This document shows positions 52,701 to 62,100 of a stretch of 64,000 nucleotides of DNA, piece by piece (position 1 is the stretch's first letter; each line of letters starts with the position of its first letter). A program made the position numbers and the translations under genes. Under the pieces are notes generated by a model. The model worked only from the letters and a program-made list of their open reading frames with translations. It was not told where the DNA came from and did no database searches. This stretch comes from Phytopythium helicoides (lineage: Eukaryota > Oomycota > Peronosporomycetes > Pythiales > Pythiaceae). The stretch is taken from the NCBI GenBank assembly GCA_024867545.1, contig JANFNE010000048.1, positions 1 through 64,000 on the forward strand, given 5' to 3'.

Positions 52701-55700
52701 CAAATAGTATCGGAGCTGAGACTGCCACTGAAAATCGAGTGAACTATTAACTTTCTTGGTGATGAGGGACTGGACGACGTCGCGAGCGTGTACATCCACT
52801 GTTATGAGAGTGATAATTTTCTGGCGGTCCAGAGATGAGAGAGATCCCTGTACAAGCCGAATGAGCTCCTCTAGACGCACACTTGATACATCCCAGTACT
52901 TTTTGAGCGCTTCCTCATTACCGTTTTCTTGCTCTTCAAGAGCAGCCTCCACCTCTTCCGTCCACACAACTTGACTACCCAGCAGTGCCACTTGTGCTGG
53001 GTAATCGAAAAGCCATGTATGCCTTGCGCAGTCCACACCCCACAACGCACTTCGCTCAATTGCATCGAAAATGCCTTGACGAAGCGTATCTTGCATGACA
53101 GCAACAAGATCGTTAAACCAATTTTCTACGCTTCCGTGTATGAGATGCGAGTCCGGAAAGCGCACGATTTCACCCTCTTTCGATCGCATTGCGATTGCCA
53201 AGTACCGCTCGACAATCTTTTCAGATGAGGATGAATTACCAAGCTTCGTTAAGCGCCTTCCAGGCGGCAAAACCTGAGGTGGAGGTTCTCCAGATCCAGG
53301 ATGAGCAGTCTCGAACTCGAACGCCTCGATACCATCAAAGCAGTTTATAAAATGGGGCTGGAGTCTTGGAGGGGAGTTGCCGTTCGAGAGGATCTCAAGT
53401 AAAGACGCATTTGATACGAAGTAGAATCGTGGGAAAATGTCTTTCTTGCCGTTGAGGTACTGGTTCAAAGCCTTTTGACAAATTTCAAGTTCGCTCTGTA
53501 GATCTCGTAGGATTTGCTCTCGCCCCTCTCGCTGACAGCATGCCACCAAAACACTAGGAAACATTACGGCGTCAGCAAACAGCTCCTTGATCTCCTGGTC
53601 TACGTGTTGAAAACGCTGGAACTCGGATGGTAACTGTCGTTGGATATCACCGGTCGGGCTAAGAAAGATGGATTCCAAGCTGCACCATTGTCGCTGCAAT
53701 GAGATCCAGAGCTTGAGGATTGCATCAACATTTCCTAACCGCAGCTGCCAATCGAACACCTTATCTTTAAAGTAAGCGACAAACTTCCCAGCGGCAGCCA
53801 TTGTCTGTAGCTGCAACTGGTGCTCTTCTAGTGATTCGATGATTGAATTGGGCATTTTGAGGATCATAACATCTCCGTCTTTTTGATCAGCATAAGTCAG
53901 GTCTTCGTCTTCCAATTCTAGATTTGTCTCTACATCAGGGATGCTTTTTGCAGACGAAGATGATGCTCGATGCTCAAGCTTAGGCTTTGGATTTGATTGA
54001 GATTTTGAAGGAGCTGGTTTAAATCCTGTTGTTCGATACGATACAAACTCCAGCTGGAAAGTACTCCAAACCCTCTCGATAGCATCTAGCTGCTGCTCGA
54101 TTTTGAACTCGCGCGCAGCCATTTCGACAATATCATTGACTTCATTCACATATCGGAATAGGTCAAGCCGAAGCACGTCTTCAAATCGGAGTGCTGAGGC
54201 TGAATTGCCGATTGCACCGTGCCGTGGAGTCTCTGGCTTTGCACTAAAATCCAGGCTAGAGCTAGACGAAAGCTCGAAATGCTTTCTAGTAAGCACCATC
54301 AAGTTCTTCCAGTGACGATCGCGAACAACAGGAGAGTGGAGATTCTTCACGAGTGGAAGAATTACCGACATTTGCTGGAATTTCTGCATAAGAAACTGGT
54401 ACACAGCCCAATCCTTAATAGTTCGGACCGACGGAAATGACGATTGGCGGCATCGTTCGATGGCATCAAGCTCTTCAATTAATTCATCGGTATCAAGTAC
54501 GTTCCACGTCAAAGTCTGCCACTTATGAGTATAAATGTCATCAAGTAGCGCCACAAAATCCCAGACGTTCTTGAGTAGGACAAAGTCCCCTCGCAACGTC
54601 CCGAGTATGTCGTTCTTACTTGGCACAAGCTCAAACATATCCTCAAGTTCCAAAAGTCGCTCAGCCTCCATCTCAACAGATTTCAATTTGCCGTGATACT
54701 CATCCAAGCGATCATAGGCTTCTGCGATTGCTTGCGAGCCCGTCGGAGCATGAAGTGGTGCAGATATTGTAAAGTCATCCTTTAGAGCCTGCACCCGTCG
54801 ACTGAACTCCACAGTTTCTACACGTATGGACTCAACCATGAGATTTTGAAGTGGCTGAATAGCCTCCTTCTTCTTGAAAGTCTTGTTCACCATATTTTCC
54901 CATCGCATTGGTACTTGGTCTAGGAAGGAGAGCACATTCTCTTTTCCCACGTAAGATTGCTCAAGTGATATTCCATTTTGCTTGAGAAGGCTGACAATAG
55001 AGCGAAGAGGATCAAAGTTGACGAGAAGATCCTCGCGCATTAGATTTCGAACGTTTCGGATATGGTGCATACATCCCATAAGCGCATGTTTGCCAAATTC
55101 AAGATTTTCTGTTTCAACATCTTGATCAAGTCCGGCATTGACACGATGCATAAACTCATCCAACCAAATGAGTTGGTTCACCACGCGGTCGTGCAGGTAC
55201 TGGGTAAACATATATACCCACTTGGTCACCCACGTCGACAGAGCCTGCTTGATAGGCAGAGAGTTTATGCGCACAAAGCCGACGTCTTTGGCGTGTTTGG
55301 ACTCTGAAATTTCGTTCTGAAGGCTAAGAAAGAATTGAATGCGCTCTTCAAAGATAGGTAGATCAAGTAACTGAGCAGGCATGGGAGCTTGTACCATAAT
55401 CACAACGTTCGACTCTCGCCCAAGAAGTGAGGAACCTCGAACAGTACCCACGCGGGAAATCGCTCCAGTATTTCCTGATGGTTGCGCAGTATCACTTTGT
55501 TGCATGATTGTCGAGATCATTGGGAGTTTAGCATGAGGGTATGGTCTCCAAGCAGACTCTAGGAACTTCGAGAACATCTGTGGGAGATCCGTTGTCCACA
55601 AATATTCATACTTGAGTAGGGCTTGGCGATAGCTGGTACATGCACGATCGTTCTGATCGAGAAAATTCGTTATATCTGCGATTAAAAGTTGGATTTGCAC

Positions 55701-58700
55701 GTTTTCACGCATCTCCTTTAAATAAGAGCCTTCGGAGCTGTCAAGCCTTTTGAAAACTGCTGCGCACCGTAAAATGTCTTCTACACACCCCATTATGATG
55801 TTATACAGACCATTTTTGGTTGTTGTCGACTGAATAGCAGGAAAGTAAACGATGTCCTTGCCGTATAGATCAAGCTCAATTTCTAGCAAAGCAGGCAAGT
55901 CTTCGCTCTCGATACGCTTGGGGTCGAGCTGGTTCCGAAGATGGCGTAACGACTGGAGAACAACTCGTGTAAGCCCATCCTCTACCATCCCGCTCACATA
56001 GTCGACGTATGAACGCCAGTCTGGGCTTCCCTGTGATACACGCAGACACTTTAGGGTCTCTTTGAGTAGTCGATGAATCTCATTCCCGCCTTCCTTGATT
56101 ACGTGATATTTATGCTGGCACAACCCTTGCTGTAGCTCTTGAAATTCAGCAACCGAGAGAGCCTTGCTTTTTCGGTCGAAGAGAAGCGGAGGTGCAATCC
56201 AAGCTTCGAGAAGCTCGCTAACTCGTGCTTGATGCGTCTTCATCTGACTAAGCAGTGTGTTTGCCTCGTTGACATCAGTCATGGATTCCTTCAAAAACAC
56301 GTCGATTCCATGTGATTTCCAGTTAAGAGCCTTGACTCCCTTGTTAAGAGCTTGGTCCATGCGATCGAGGTAATTTTTAACCAGTGGTCGCTCGACGGGC
56401 AGAAGCGTCGAGTGAATATTGTTATACATATCCACTATGAGCCCGAGGTTTCCAGTTTGACGACGAAAAACTTCTGCTCTCTTGTAAATCGCGAGTGCGT
56501 CTTCCGGAATGTCGAGCCCCAGCAAGAGAAAATACTTTACTTCTCTTAGAAGCTGCACTAGTGCTGGATCGAAGTTGACAAAGAGCTGACCAGCTGGTAT
56601 CTGCGGCGTATTTGGCGGAACCATTATTGCCTGCTGCTGGGTAGTCTTGCTAACTGATCCGGATTCATTTAATGCTGTGCACGGGAGTTGATCACGCCGT
56701 ATTAGAGGCAACTTCAGTTTGGCCTTGGAAGAGGTCTCAATGGAGATCCCCCACTGCTTTACCATGTAAACTTCATACTCTTGTAGCATAGCCATAACAT
56801 TTGTGTACATTTTCATGGCCTCCTTTGAGTCCTCACGCTCCAGTACTACACGTGGCGACATCTGGGAGAGCTTCTCCATCGGAAAGCGGATTCTCTCTGC
56901 CAATCCTCGACACCACGTCACTGCTCCTGCAAATGGAGGTAGGTTGTGTGGAATTGGTGGCTCTTCGCGATTCTCGACGAAGATTTGTTGCACTACGTGC
57001 AAATCGCTTGCGTAGGCGGCAATAAGCGCGGTGTGCTTGCGTTCGAGCTCGTTCTTAATGATCGGTCGATCAAGCAACTCTTCAAAGCAGTCGAGGCATT
57101 TAAAGCGACCCATAACTGTTTTCGCGTCATCAAATGCTTGATTGATAACAGAGGCTAGACGACGCTCAAGCTCCTTGTTGCGAGTGCGAAATGTGTAAAA
57201 ATCGTCGTCGAAGTGCTTCGAATCGAGGTCCATCAAGTCGTAATTAACACCCTTCATTTGACCAAGCGTTTCCTGAAAATCATCGTGGATTTGGCGCACG
57301 CTTGTTGTGAGCGTCTTTCCCTTCGTGCCTCCAATCTCCATCTGGCCGAGTTTCTGAAACTGAAAAATGGTTTGCGTAAGCTCGAGAACGTCGTGGCAGC
57401 GCTCCAAGAACGCGTCAAGGCGGATGAACAAAGCGTTGTTTTGGATTCGCCAAGGGTTGCTCGGAACTTCCACTACTGATTTTGCTTTGTAGTCAAAGTA
57501 GACACTCTTGAAATGTGCGCACACCTGCAATGAAACTTGAAGCATGTTGTTTGCTTGCTCGAGGTCGTCTTGCTCAATGAGCTCAAACAGTTTTCTGCCA
57601 TTCAGATGCTTCATCGCTTTGCGGATGATTTCATTGCAGATTTGCCGGATCAAGACTACGAGACGGGCAGGTGTGTTGTAAAACCGACTGCATTTCCACA
57701 CGAGCAAAATGGAATGCATAATGGGACGGAACAAGTCACGTGTTTCGGGAAAGCTCTCAGAGTTAATCAGTTTTTCGAACCATTTTGCCAATGGTTGCAA
57801 GTAGTGGCGGTTGTCGTTAGCCTCAGCACGAGCAAGAAAGACTTCCTTGCACAGTTTGGCAAACGGCACATTGTACGTACTTTTGGATGCATCGAGGTAC
57901 TGCAATACTTTGCGAATACTGTCAGATTGGAGCTGAGCGAAGATCGAGTTCAGATTTTTTGCCTTGGCTCGCCAAAAGTACAATTCTTCCATTGGCCCTG
58001 CGTGGTTGTCATGGTTATCTTGGCTCTGTCGTTGCTTTTTTGTTAACACTGTTTCGGGGTCAAGTTTGAGAATGTTTTTGATCTGCTTGGTCCAAGTGAT
58101 GAGACACCCTTCAAGGCCGTGGACTTGCTCTTTGCCTAGTATTGTCGATCCAGAATGATGCAGACTCCCATGTGAATTACTGGTACCATGTCCTTCAGTA
58201 CCCGCTTTCACGGTCTTTAGCGCCGTGGATTTGGCAACGCTCTCCATGACGATCTGGTCCCAAGGAAGCGGAAGGTAAGTTGCTCCTTTTGTTTGACCCA
58301 GAGTGATCTGCAGACTCGAGTAGAACCCATGAACGTTGCTGACAATCGACGCAGCTACCATCTCTGGCCACATGCGCTGGTTGCGGGGGTTTCCGATCAG
58401 CGGAACGTATACGTTGTGCAGCAGCTGAGCCAAAGACTCAAGTGCTTTTTGTTCCATCGTACCAAACATCATTTCCTCATGAAATTTGGTCTGGCTGACT
58501 GGAGCCTTGATCGTCTTGATCATGTACAAGACACACACCGGCTGTCGTGGACGCCCATCCAGTGTGGTTCCGCCGTCGGATCGGAAGAGCCCAGGTGGAG
58601 GTACGGCATACACCTCCACATTTCCACTCGTTTCTTTTCCGTGATCCGTGATCAACAGTAGGCGAGCGTCTGGTAGATGCAAAAACTCGAACAGAATGTT

Positions 58701-58856
58701 CGCGACCGTCTCGGATGCGAACTTGCGGTTGAGTTTCTCGCTTTTAACTGCTGGAAACGTACGTAGCACTAGTCGGCGGATGAAATCCACGCGAGCGTCA
58801 TCCTTCGGTGCGGGTGGCGGTGGCCCAGGTTCTGGAGCTGCCCGCTCCGTCTCCAT
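43734..58856 (-). CDS. Axonemal dynein heavy chain, outer-arm-like
   Basis: 5040 residues in one uninterrupted frame from METERAAPEPGPPPP. Motor ATPase of the flagellum. The tail occupies about the first 1700 residues, then the linker. AAA1 has GPAGTGKTETTKD (about 2115) and CFDEFNRI; AAA2 GPAGCGKSTIW (about 2430); AAA3 GCSGSGKSSLV (about 2786); AAA4 GVGGSGKQSLSRLSAF (about 3147). The coiled-coil stalk with the microtubule-binding tip is at about 3400-3690, followed by AAA5, AAA6 and a C-terminus ending PPSKWVLAGVALLMEVV. GLAQTGAWGCFDEFNRI and YVFNCSDQMNY favour an axonemal outer-arm class; the exact class needs a tree. It is longer than the usual 4500 or so residues. Extra length comes from Gly/Ser/Asp-rich insertions, for example after AAA1 (ASAGGDGIGSANHEATS), before AAA5 (about 3770) and near 4510. 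Confidence 0.95.
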   Translation of the reverse strand: METERAAPEPGPPPPAPKDDARVDFIRRLVLRTFPAVKSEKLNRKFASETVANILFEFLHLPDARLLLITDHGKETSGNVEVYAVPPPGLFRSDGGTTLDGRPRQPVCVLYMIKTIKAPVSQTKFHEEMMFGTMEQKALESLAQLLHNVYVPLIGNPRNQRMWPEMVAASIVSNVHGFYSSLQITLGQTKGATYLPLPWDQIVMESVAKSTALKTVKAGTEGHGTSNSHGSLHHSGSTILGKEQVHGLEGCLITWTKQIKNILKLDPETVLTKKQRQSQDNHDNHAGPMEELYFWRAKAKNLNSIFAQLQSDSIRKVLQYLDASKSTYNVPFAKLCKEVFLARAEANDNRHYLQPLAKWFEKLINSESFPETRDLFRPIMHSILLVWKCSRFYNTPARLVVLIRQICNEIIRKAMKHLNGRKLFELIEQDDLEQANNMLQVSLQVCAHFKSVYFDYKAKSVVEVPSNPWRIQNNALFIRLDAFLERCHDVLELTQTIFQFQKLGQMEIGGTKGKTLTTSVRQIHDDFQETLGQMKGVNYDLMDLDSKHFDDDFYTFRTRNKELERRLASVINQAFDDAKTVMGRFKCLDCFEELLDRPIIKNELERKHTALIAAYASDLHVVQQIFVENREEPPIPHNLPPFAGAVTWCRGLAERIRFPMEKLSQMSPRVVLEREDSKEAMKMYTNVMAMLQEYEVYMVKQWGISIETSSKAKLKLPLIRRDQLPCTALNESGSVSKTTQQQAIMVPPNTPQIPAGQLFVNFDPALVQLLREVKYFLLLGLDIPEDALAIYKRAEVFRRQTGNLGLIVDMYNNIHSTLLPVERPLVKNYLDRMDQALNKGVKALNWKSHGIDVFLKESMTDVNEANTLLSQMKTHQARVSELLEAWIAPPLLFDRKSKALSVAEFQELQQGLCQHKYHVIKEGGNEIHRLLKETLKCLRVSQGSPDWRSYVDYVSGMVEDGLTRVVLQSLRHLRNQLDPKRIESEDLPALLEIELDLYGKDIVYFPAIQSTTTKNGLYNIIMGCVEDILRCAAVFKRLDSSEGSYLKEMRENVQIQLLIADITNFLDQNDRACTSYRQALLKYEYLWTTDLPQMFSKFLESAWRPYPHAKLPMISTIMQQSDTAQPSGNTGAISRVGTVRGSSLLGRESNVVIMVQAPMPAQLLDLPIFEERIQFFLSLQNEISESKHAKDVGFVRINSLPIKQALSTWVTKWVYMFTQYLHDRVVNQLIWLDEFMHRVNAGLDQDVETENLEFGKHALMGCMHHIRNVRNLMREDLLVNFDPLRSIVSLLKQNGISLEQSYVGKENVLSFLDQVPMRWENMVNKTFKKKEAIQPLQNLMVESIRVETVEFSRRVQALKDDFTISAPLHAPTGSQAIAEAYDRLDEYHGKLKSVEMEAERLLELEDMFELVPSKNDILGTLRGDFVLLKNVWDFVALLDDIYTHKWQTLTWNVLDTDELIEELDAIERCRQSSFPSVRTIKDWAVYQFLMQKFQQMSVILPLVKNLHSPVVRDRHWKNLMVLTRKHFELSSSSSLDFSAKPETPRHGAIGNSASALRFEDVLRLDLFRYVNEVNDIVEMAAREFKIEQQLDAIERVWSTFQLEFVSYRTTGFKPAPSKSQSNPKPKLEHRASSSSAKSIPDVETNLELEDEDLTYADQKDGDVMILKMPNSIIESLEEHQLQLQTMAAAGKFVAYFKDKVFDWQLRLGNVDAILKLWISLQRQWCSLESIFLSPTGDIQRQLPSEFQRFQHVDQEIKELFADAVMFPSVLVACCQREGREQILRDLQSELEICQKALNQYLNGKKDIFPRFYFVSNASLLEILSNGNSPPRLQPHFINCFDGIEAFEFETAHPGSGEPPPQVLPPGRRLTKLGNSSSSEKIVERYLAIAMRSKEGEIVRFPDSHLIHGSVENWFNDLVAVMQDTLRQGIFDAIERSALWGVDCARHTWLFDYPAQVALLGSQVVWTEEVEAALEEQENGNEEALKKYWDVSSVRLEELIRLVQGSLSSLDRQKIITLITVDVHARDVVQSLITKKVNSSLDFQWQSQLRYYLNPVVTTGGPPKKEVYIKICDFRSFYRYEYVGNCGRLVITPLTDRCYVTLTTALRLCLGGAPAGPAGTGKTETTKDLARGMGLQCYVFNCSDQMNYMTMADIFRGLAQTGAWGCFDEFNRISVEVLSVVATQVKTVLDGLVLILATGTRAATASAGGDGIGSANHEATSAPPVAMPPIGNCDFFGKTITLVPTVGFFITMNPGYAGRAELPENLKALFRSCAMIKPDLQPICENMLMAEGFLKARVLSIKFVTLYNLSSELLSKQKHYDWGLRAVKSVLLVAGSMRRALASSSEEVVLMQVLRDFNTPRILPADYPVFLGLLNDLFPGQQLSHTKDDALRAKCVQVCASRKLQAEEGFMKKVMEFEAVLKVRHSVMLIGPAGCGKSTIWTTLAGCHNSIDTHDGEGPKPLTVFETVNPKAITADELYGYMTLENDWKDGVLSSIMRNMSKDIPPFNESQTYKWVVLDGDIDAVWIESMNTVMDDNKVLTLVSNERIPLTRSMRMVFEISSLINATPATVSRAGIIYINESDIGWRPLAESWIQRRESTAESSTFPGIFSKYIDSIFGAMWEAKIEPVIPITAVAVVDTLCRLLDSMLNPLSEHEKTPDVLENAFIYCGMWAFGGALECDKSSDQRKVFSNIYKGIAKYKLPSTSAIGSSNSADTSVAATIANASIFDLFYDITKNELIPWSEKVPVFVNAGDLTFHSLVVPTVESTRLRSTIDLLTQMHFPTLLVGCSGSGKSSLVGEFLKNLDDEIASSSIYLHHFMGAREFQLRLEKALEKRSGRVYGPLQNRRMMYFLDDLNMPKPEEFGTQTSLALLRQYMDYNGWYDRQDLGLKRIIQDVQFIAAMNHKTGSYTINPRLQRHFSTICVSMPPKADLAIIFSTLITQHLQNFSDRIRKLATAVVSASVDLHEEVRASFVPTVAKFHYVFSIRELSALFQGLFMSRPEAYLNYSMRFCRLWLHECYRVFSDRMCVSTDVQRFTEIIIEQAKKHFDEDQTELFSTPLICANFLSSGGGPQSSLQMNDTDTDDTNVLQYAPAPDKAILTRVLEGKLRAYNDLYPVMNLVLFDQALEHVTRIVRILSCSRGNALLIGVGGSGKQSLSRLSAFICGYNLFSLSMGATIGYSIADLKEDLKDICRKAGVRPAKPLVLMITDSQITDERFLVPLNDLLTSGAVPDLFSQEEMDAMGSSLRSEAKSRGIPDTKEQLQEFFHDRVRSNIHVILAFSPVGASLRTRCRDFPSLTNCCTIDWFHPWPKEALIDVSMQFLKSVDLSTHAIQENVCHHMAEMHLSVTTASLLYEKSHGRFNYVTPTSFLELIRFYQTLLSSKRASQSTKINRLEVGLSTLKKTAHDVAGLQEELKRTMKKVDERKKATDILLEQMGKQRGDAEVKQRRADQERAKASKAAEIASQIESQASVELAIAKPALDAAQQAVNCLNKASLTELKSMGKPPAGVEKVTAAVLMMIKNETKNFSWDNAKKMMAKVDSFKQSLEQYDKENIPPEVVARVEPLIQEDPNFNYEKMKSKSVAAANLCVWVINIIAFHHVYVRVKPLMDGLEEARRTKAEADAELESVQKMVAEVEAQLSTLQASFREATNEKAKVEAEAHACQERLSLAERLVNGLASENERWSREIDVLRAGETALIGDSLLAAGFVSYIGAFNASFRLQLWKHTWLSDILTREIPITLGNESTRRSTGTSNTAGDGDRLIGDGEQTGGIRSSDNSIGGGAHIDATVDPIEMLSNNSSVAQWMNEGLPADRISIENGCIITSCERWPLLVDPQLQGILWLRARDFHRDEKKPQLINQGTIRGIQSSSEAEQLPSLVILQQSQKNWTKTLKTAISGGQNVILENIGETIDASLEPILMRRVYKKGRNWFMQFAAEEIEFDPRFRLFLHTKLPNPHYRPEILAYCTLIDFSVTERGLEDQLLANVVNLEQPELETQKRQLQQEFNGYQIQLLQLENQLLERLSSAPEDILSDVALIEGLEKTKLTANEVSVALTKGKEAEKDINLAREVYRPVANEASMLYFLMGQLSKVSHMYRYSLDSFMTFFYSALAKVARDPTVASTSTDTSSTSFMSSASFAAAYERVPLLREALRWAMFVMVSRGLFEEHKLLFLTQLVFLLLRRGAIGASSGYTDEFARFLLQGPKAVGPDNSVTWLSDSQWQALQALITLEPFERFVADLEESEQRFREWYNSPNPEHEKLPLDWRDLDKSAPFLKLLVIRCMRPDRLTQAIANFIGMTLPNGGQFLNCDGQLNSFAILKSAFNDSTPVTPMYFILSPGTDVVADVDKFAVQDEQRIKGVDYHNIALGQGQEEIAMKTLQISAENGYWVILNNVHLMPKWLLQLDKWLEQLARTAKSTSYASLASTKTSEIEKSEGGERERSRSVMVSSNGLHPAFRLFITSDPSPNIPIGVLERSIKLTNEPPTGLRANVKRAFCCFSKSEVDELEPRTRCILFALCYFHSLMLERKKFGTQGFNMSYPFASSDLIASSAVLRNYMDNAPARVPWQDLRYLFGEIMYGGHIVNELDRVVAATYLQYFLRDELLEELCMVPFADDATGGVGGGNGGSGNDAAGEGEGSTSTSNQLQRRDFFAPKLSSGYDRILEHVNSTLVNETPTAFGLHPNAEVAFRTEHGNRLFETLLLFKRKEESDVSSTENEVDEDGAGVIETKENVDSVQMIAEGVLQDILETYREFRFDIQELFFKHSSTDSSGSSSKGGRSASVTAALALAAAEEMDPFQNVLLQECERMNQLLDEMTSSLLELEMAFRGEVTLTEAMENLQECLYYERIPPSWEAVAYPSRRALAPWLANLQQRIAQLQEWSGQAPDLPLVLWLPGFFNPQSFLTAILQIAARKNNLELEKLAVATDITKRSMETVDAPSRDGQYVYGLYLEGARWDIGGSILDTSQPKEMYVTMPVINCRAVLATRRDAMSTSAGSNVFECPVYRTQQRGSTFIFSAQLRTKAPPSKWVLAGVALLMEVV

Positions 58857-59189
58857 GAAGGCTTAGCCTGCAAGTGGCTCCGTCCGAACAAACCTACTCT
58901 TCTACTTCACCAGGCTCTTTTAGGACTGGGCAAGGCAGGAAGCGGAGAAATGGTGAAGCGTCGCTCAGGATCGTATCCGTCGCTTCACTAGGATCTTGTT
59001 GAAGTGCTTGCTCACAAACTAAATAGTAGAGTCGCGCGTGACAACAAGCAATGGGTCAGAAAGCAATATATTCATACAATCATGCAGTGAGGTCACTCGA
59101 AGACATGATCCGGAAATCTACTCTGCTATCAAGAAGACGGGAAGGGAATGCCGTCACACCGGCTCGCTATCGTCGATCTGGTCCGTCAA
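58857..59189. other. Intergenic between dynein and mucin-like gene
   Basis: 333 bp containing the dynein 5' flank and the 3' flank of the upstream minus-strand gene. No further gene or strong motif was seen. Confidence 0.6.
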
Positions 59190-62100
59190 CTAGCTCGAGT
59201 AAGGTCGGCAGCCGAACACGCCCGTGTCGATCATGGTGCAGTACGACCCGAACTCAAGCCCGTCGGTTTTTGTCGGACAAGACCCACTGTCAGACTCCGT
59301 TCCCATGCAGATCGGCTCGAGAGCACAGAAGATCTGGGGAATTCCCTCGACGCTGATAGGGCTGTAACCAGGCTGGCATGTGGTAGCTGTTGTCGTGGAG
59401 TTGGTTGAAGCAGGTGTGGGAGCCGGAGTTGGGGTCGGTGTCGCCGTTGAGGCAGGCGTTGAGGCTGGCGTCGGAGCAGGCGTCGCTGCAGGAGTCGGGG
59501 CCGTAGTGGTGGAAGCAGGAAGGACCGCTGGCGAACCAGTGCCGATCATGCAACCGTAAACGCCCGAAGGAACGATGGTGCAGTACGACCCAGACGGCAG
59601 ATCCTCGAATCCTGGGCAATTACCCGTGTTGTCCGTTGTACCAGAGCAGGCTGGCTCAAGGACGCAAAACACTCCTGGAGCTCCCACCACACTGATAGGG
59701 CTTCTCCCATTCGTGCAACCGTTGCCAGTTGTGGTCGAGTATGAATTAGAAGTGCTCGTTGAGGTGGTCGAGGTTGTCGAGTTCGTCGAAGCAGAGGTCG
59801 ATGAGCTACCGGTAGTGGTTGGCGCAGGAGTAGGGGTGGTCGTCGTGCCTGCCGTGGTCGCTGAAGTAGTGTTCGAGGTACTCGAGTTAGTGGCAGTCGA
59901 CGAGGTTGTAGTAGTAGTGGGTCCACTGGAAGTCGTTGTCGATGTCGTCGTCGTCGTGGATGTAGAAGTCGTTGTGCTCAGAACCTTGCAGCCAAATACT
60001 CCCGACGACACACGCGTGCAGTACGATCCGGAGGCAAGTCCCTCGAGGGTTCCGGGGCACGCACCCGTGTCCGTTGTATTGCCTGAGCACACGGGTTCCT
60101 GCACACAGTAGACACCGGGGGCACCCTCAACGCTGATGGGGCTGCTTCCAGCACTGCACGTGCCACTGATAGAAGTAGCTGTTGTCGAGCTACCGCCTGA
60201 TGTGGTCGTGCTGTTGCTAGCGGTAGTTGAACTGCCTCCAGTGGTGGTTGAGCTGCCTCCGGTGGTGGTTGAGCTGCCTCCACTAGTGGTTGAGCTACCT
60301 CCGGTGGTGGTTGAGTTGCCTCCAGTGGTGGTCGTGGTGTTGCCAGTGGTGGTTGAGCTACCTCCAGTGGTGGTTGAGCTACCTCCGGTGGTGGTTGAGC
60401 TGCCTCCAGTGGTGGTTGAGCTACCTCCGGTGGTGGTTGAGTTGCCTCCAGTGGTGGTCGTGGTGTTGCCAGTGGTGGTTGAGCTACCTCCAGTGGTGGT
60501 TGAGCTACCTCCGGTGGTGGTTGAGCTGCCTCCAGTGGTGGTCGTGGTGTTGCCAGTGGTGGTTGAGCTGCCACCACTAGTGGTTGAGCTACCTCCGGTG
60601 GTGGTTGAGCTACCTCCGGTGGTGGTTGAGCTGCCTCCAGTGGTGGTCGAGTTGCCTCCAGTGGTGGTCGTGGTGTTGCCAGTGGTGGTTGAGCTGCCTC
60701 CTGTGGTGTTTGAGTTCCCACCAGTGGTTGTCGTGGTACTGCTTGTCGTCGAGCTACCTCCAGTGGTAGTGCTGCCGCCTGAAGTTGGGGTCGAGCCTGT
60801 TGCAGTCGAGGAATCATTGCGAACCTTGCAGCCGTAGACACCAGAAGACACAATAGTGCAGTACGATCCTGTGGGGAGTCCGTTCTGCTGGGCCGGGCAA
60901 GATCCTGAGTCGGTCAGCCTCCCTGAACAAACAGGCTCCTGGACGCAGAATACTCCAAGAGCTCCCTCAACACTCACAGGGCTAAAACCAGATGCGCACT
61001 GGTTGGGGAGAACTGGTGTTGCGGTGGCAGTTGAGTCAGCAGCATTTGCAGGCCCGACCATACAGCCATAGACCCCCGATGCGACAACTCCACAGTGGGA
61101 TCCAGTCGGTAGTGCTTCGCTAACACCTGGGCAAGTACCGTTGTTGGCAGTGGTGCCTGCGCACACGGGCTCGGCGACACAGAAGATTCCAAGAGCCCCT
61201 TGAACCGAGACAGGACTGTTGCCAGCAGGGCACTGACTGGCTGGCACCGGAAGAGGAGCCTTCGTCGTATCTGTAGACGATCCGCTTGGAGCGCTTCCAG
61301 GTTTGCAGCCGAAAACACCAGAAGCCACCTTGCCGCAATAGGATCCCGAAGGGAGACCAGCCTGAGCAGCTGGGCAAGAACCATTGTTGCTGCTGGTGCC
61401 CATGCAAATGGGGTCTGCAGCGCAAAAGTAACCTCTCACCCCTTCCACGCTGATCGGGCTGCTTCCAGACGGACACTTGCCGTTGGACGTCGAGGTCGTG
61501 ATGACCGTCGAACCCGAGGTCGTTGTGGTCGATCCCGTCGTGGTAGATCCCGTCGTGGTAGATCCCGACGTTGTCGTTCCAGTGGTTGTAGATCCAGTCG
61601 TGTTCGTTCCAGTGGTTGTAGATCCCGTCGTAGTCGAGCCACCCGTGGCTGTCGAGCCAGTGGTAGTCGTCGAGCTGGAGGTTGTCGAGCCACCCGTGGT
61701 CGTGTTCGTAGTTGTGTTCGTCGTGCTAGCTGTTGTAGTCGTGTTCGTCGAGGACGAAGCAGGTCCGGGCTTGCATCCAAAGACTCCAGAGGCGACCGTG
61801 CCGCAGTATGAGCCGTTCGGGAGTCCAGCCTGTGCCACCGGGCAGTATCCCTTGTCGCTAGTAGTGCCCATGCAGACTGGGTCCTGAGCGCAAAAGATAC
61901 CTGGAACTCCCTCAACACTGACCGGAGTGCTTCCTGTTGGGCAGCTTCCGACGGACGTAGTGGTGGAAGAGTTACTCGTCGTGGTTGAGGTCGTGGAAGA
62001 ACCACCCGTCGTCGTCCCAGAGGTGGAGTTCGTCCCAGATGTTCCAGTTGAACTGGAAGTTCCTGATGGTCCAGTCGTTGTAGTCGAGGTGGAACTCGTA

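Noticed and set aside
60136..60853. ORFs with long VVVELPP or PPLEA repeats
   Set aside because: Other-frame readings of the 21-bp minisatellite inside the mucin-like gene.
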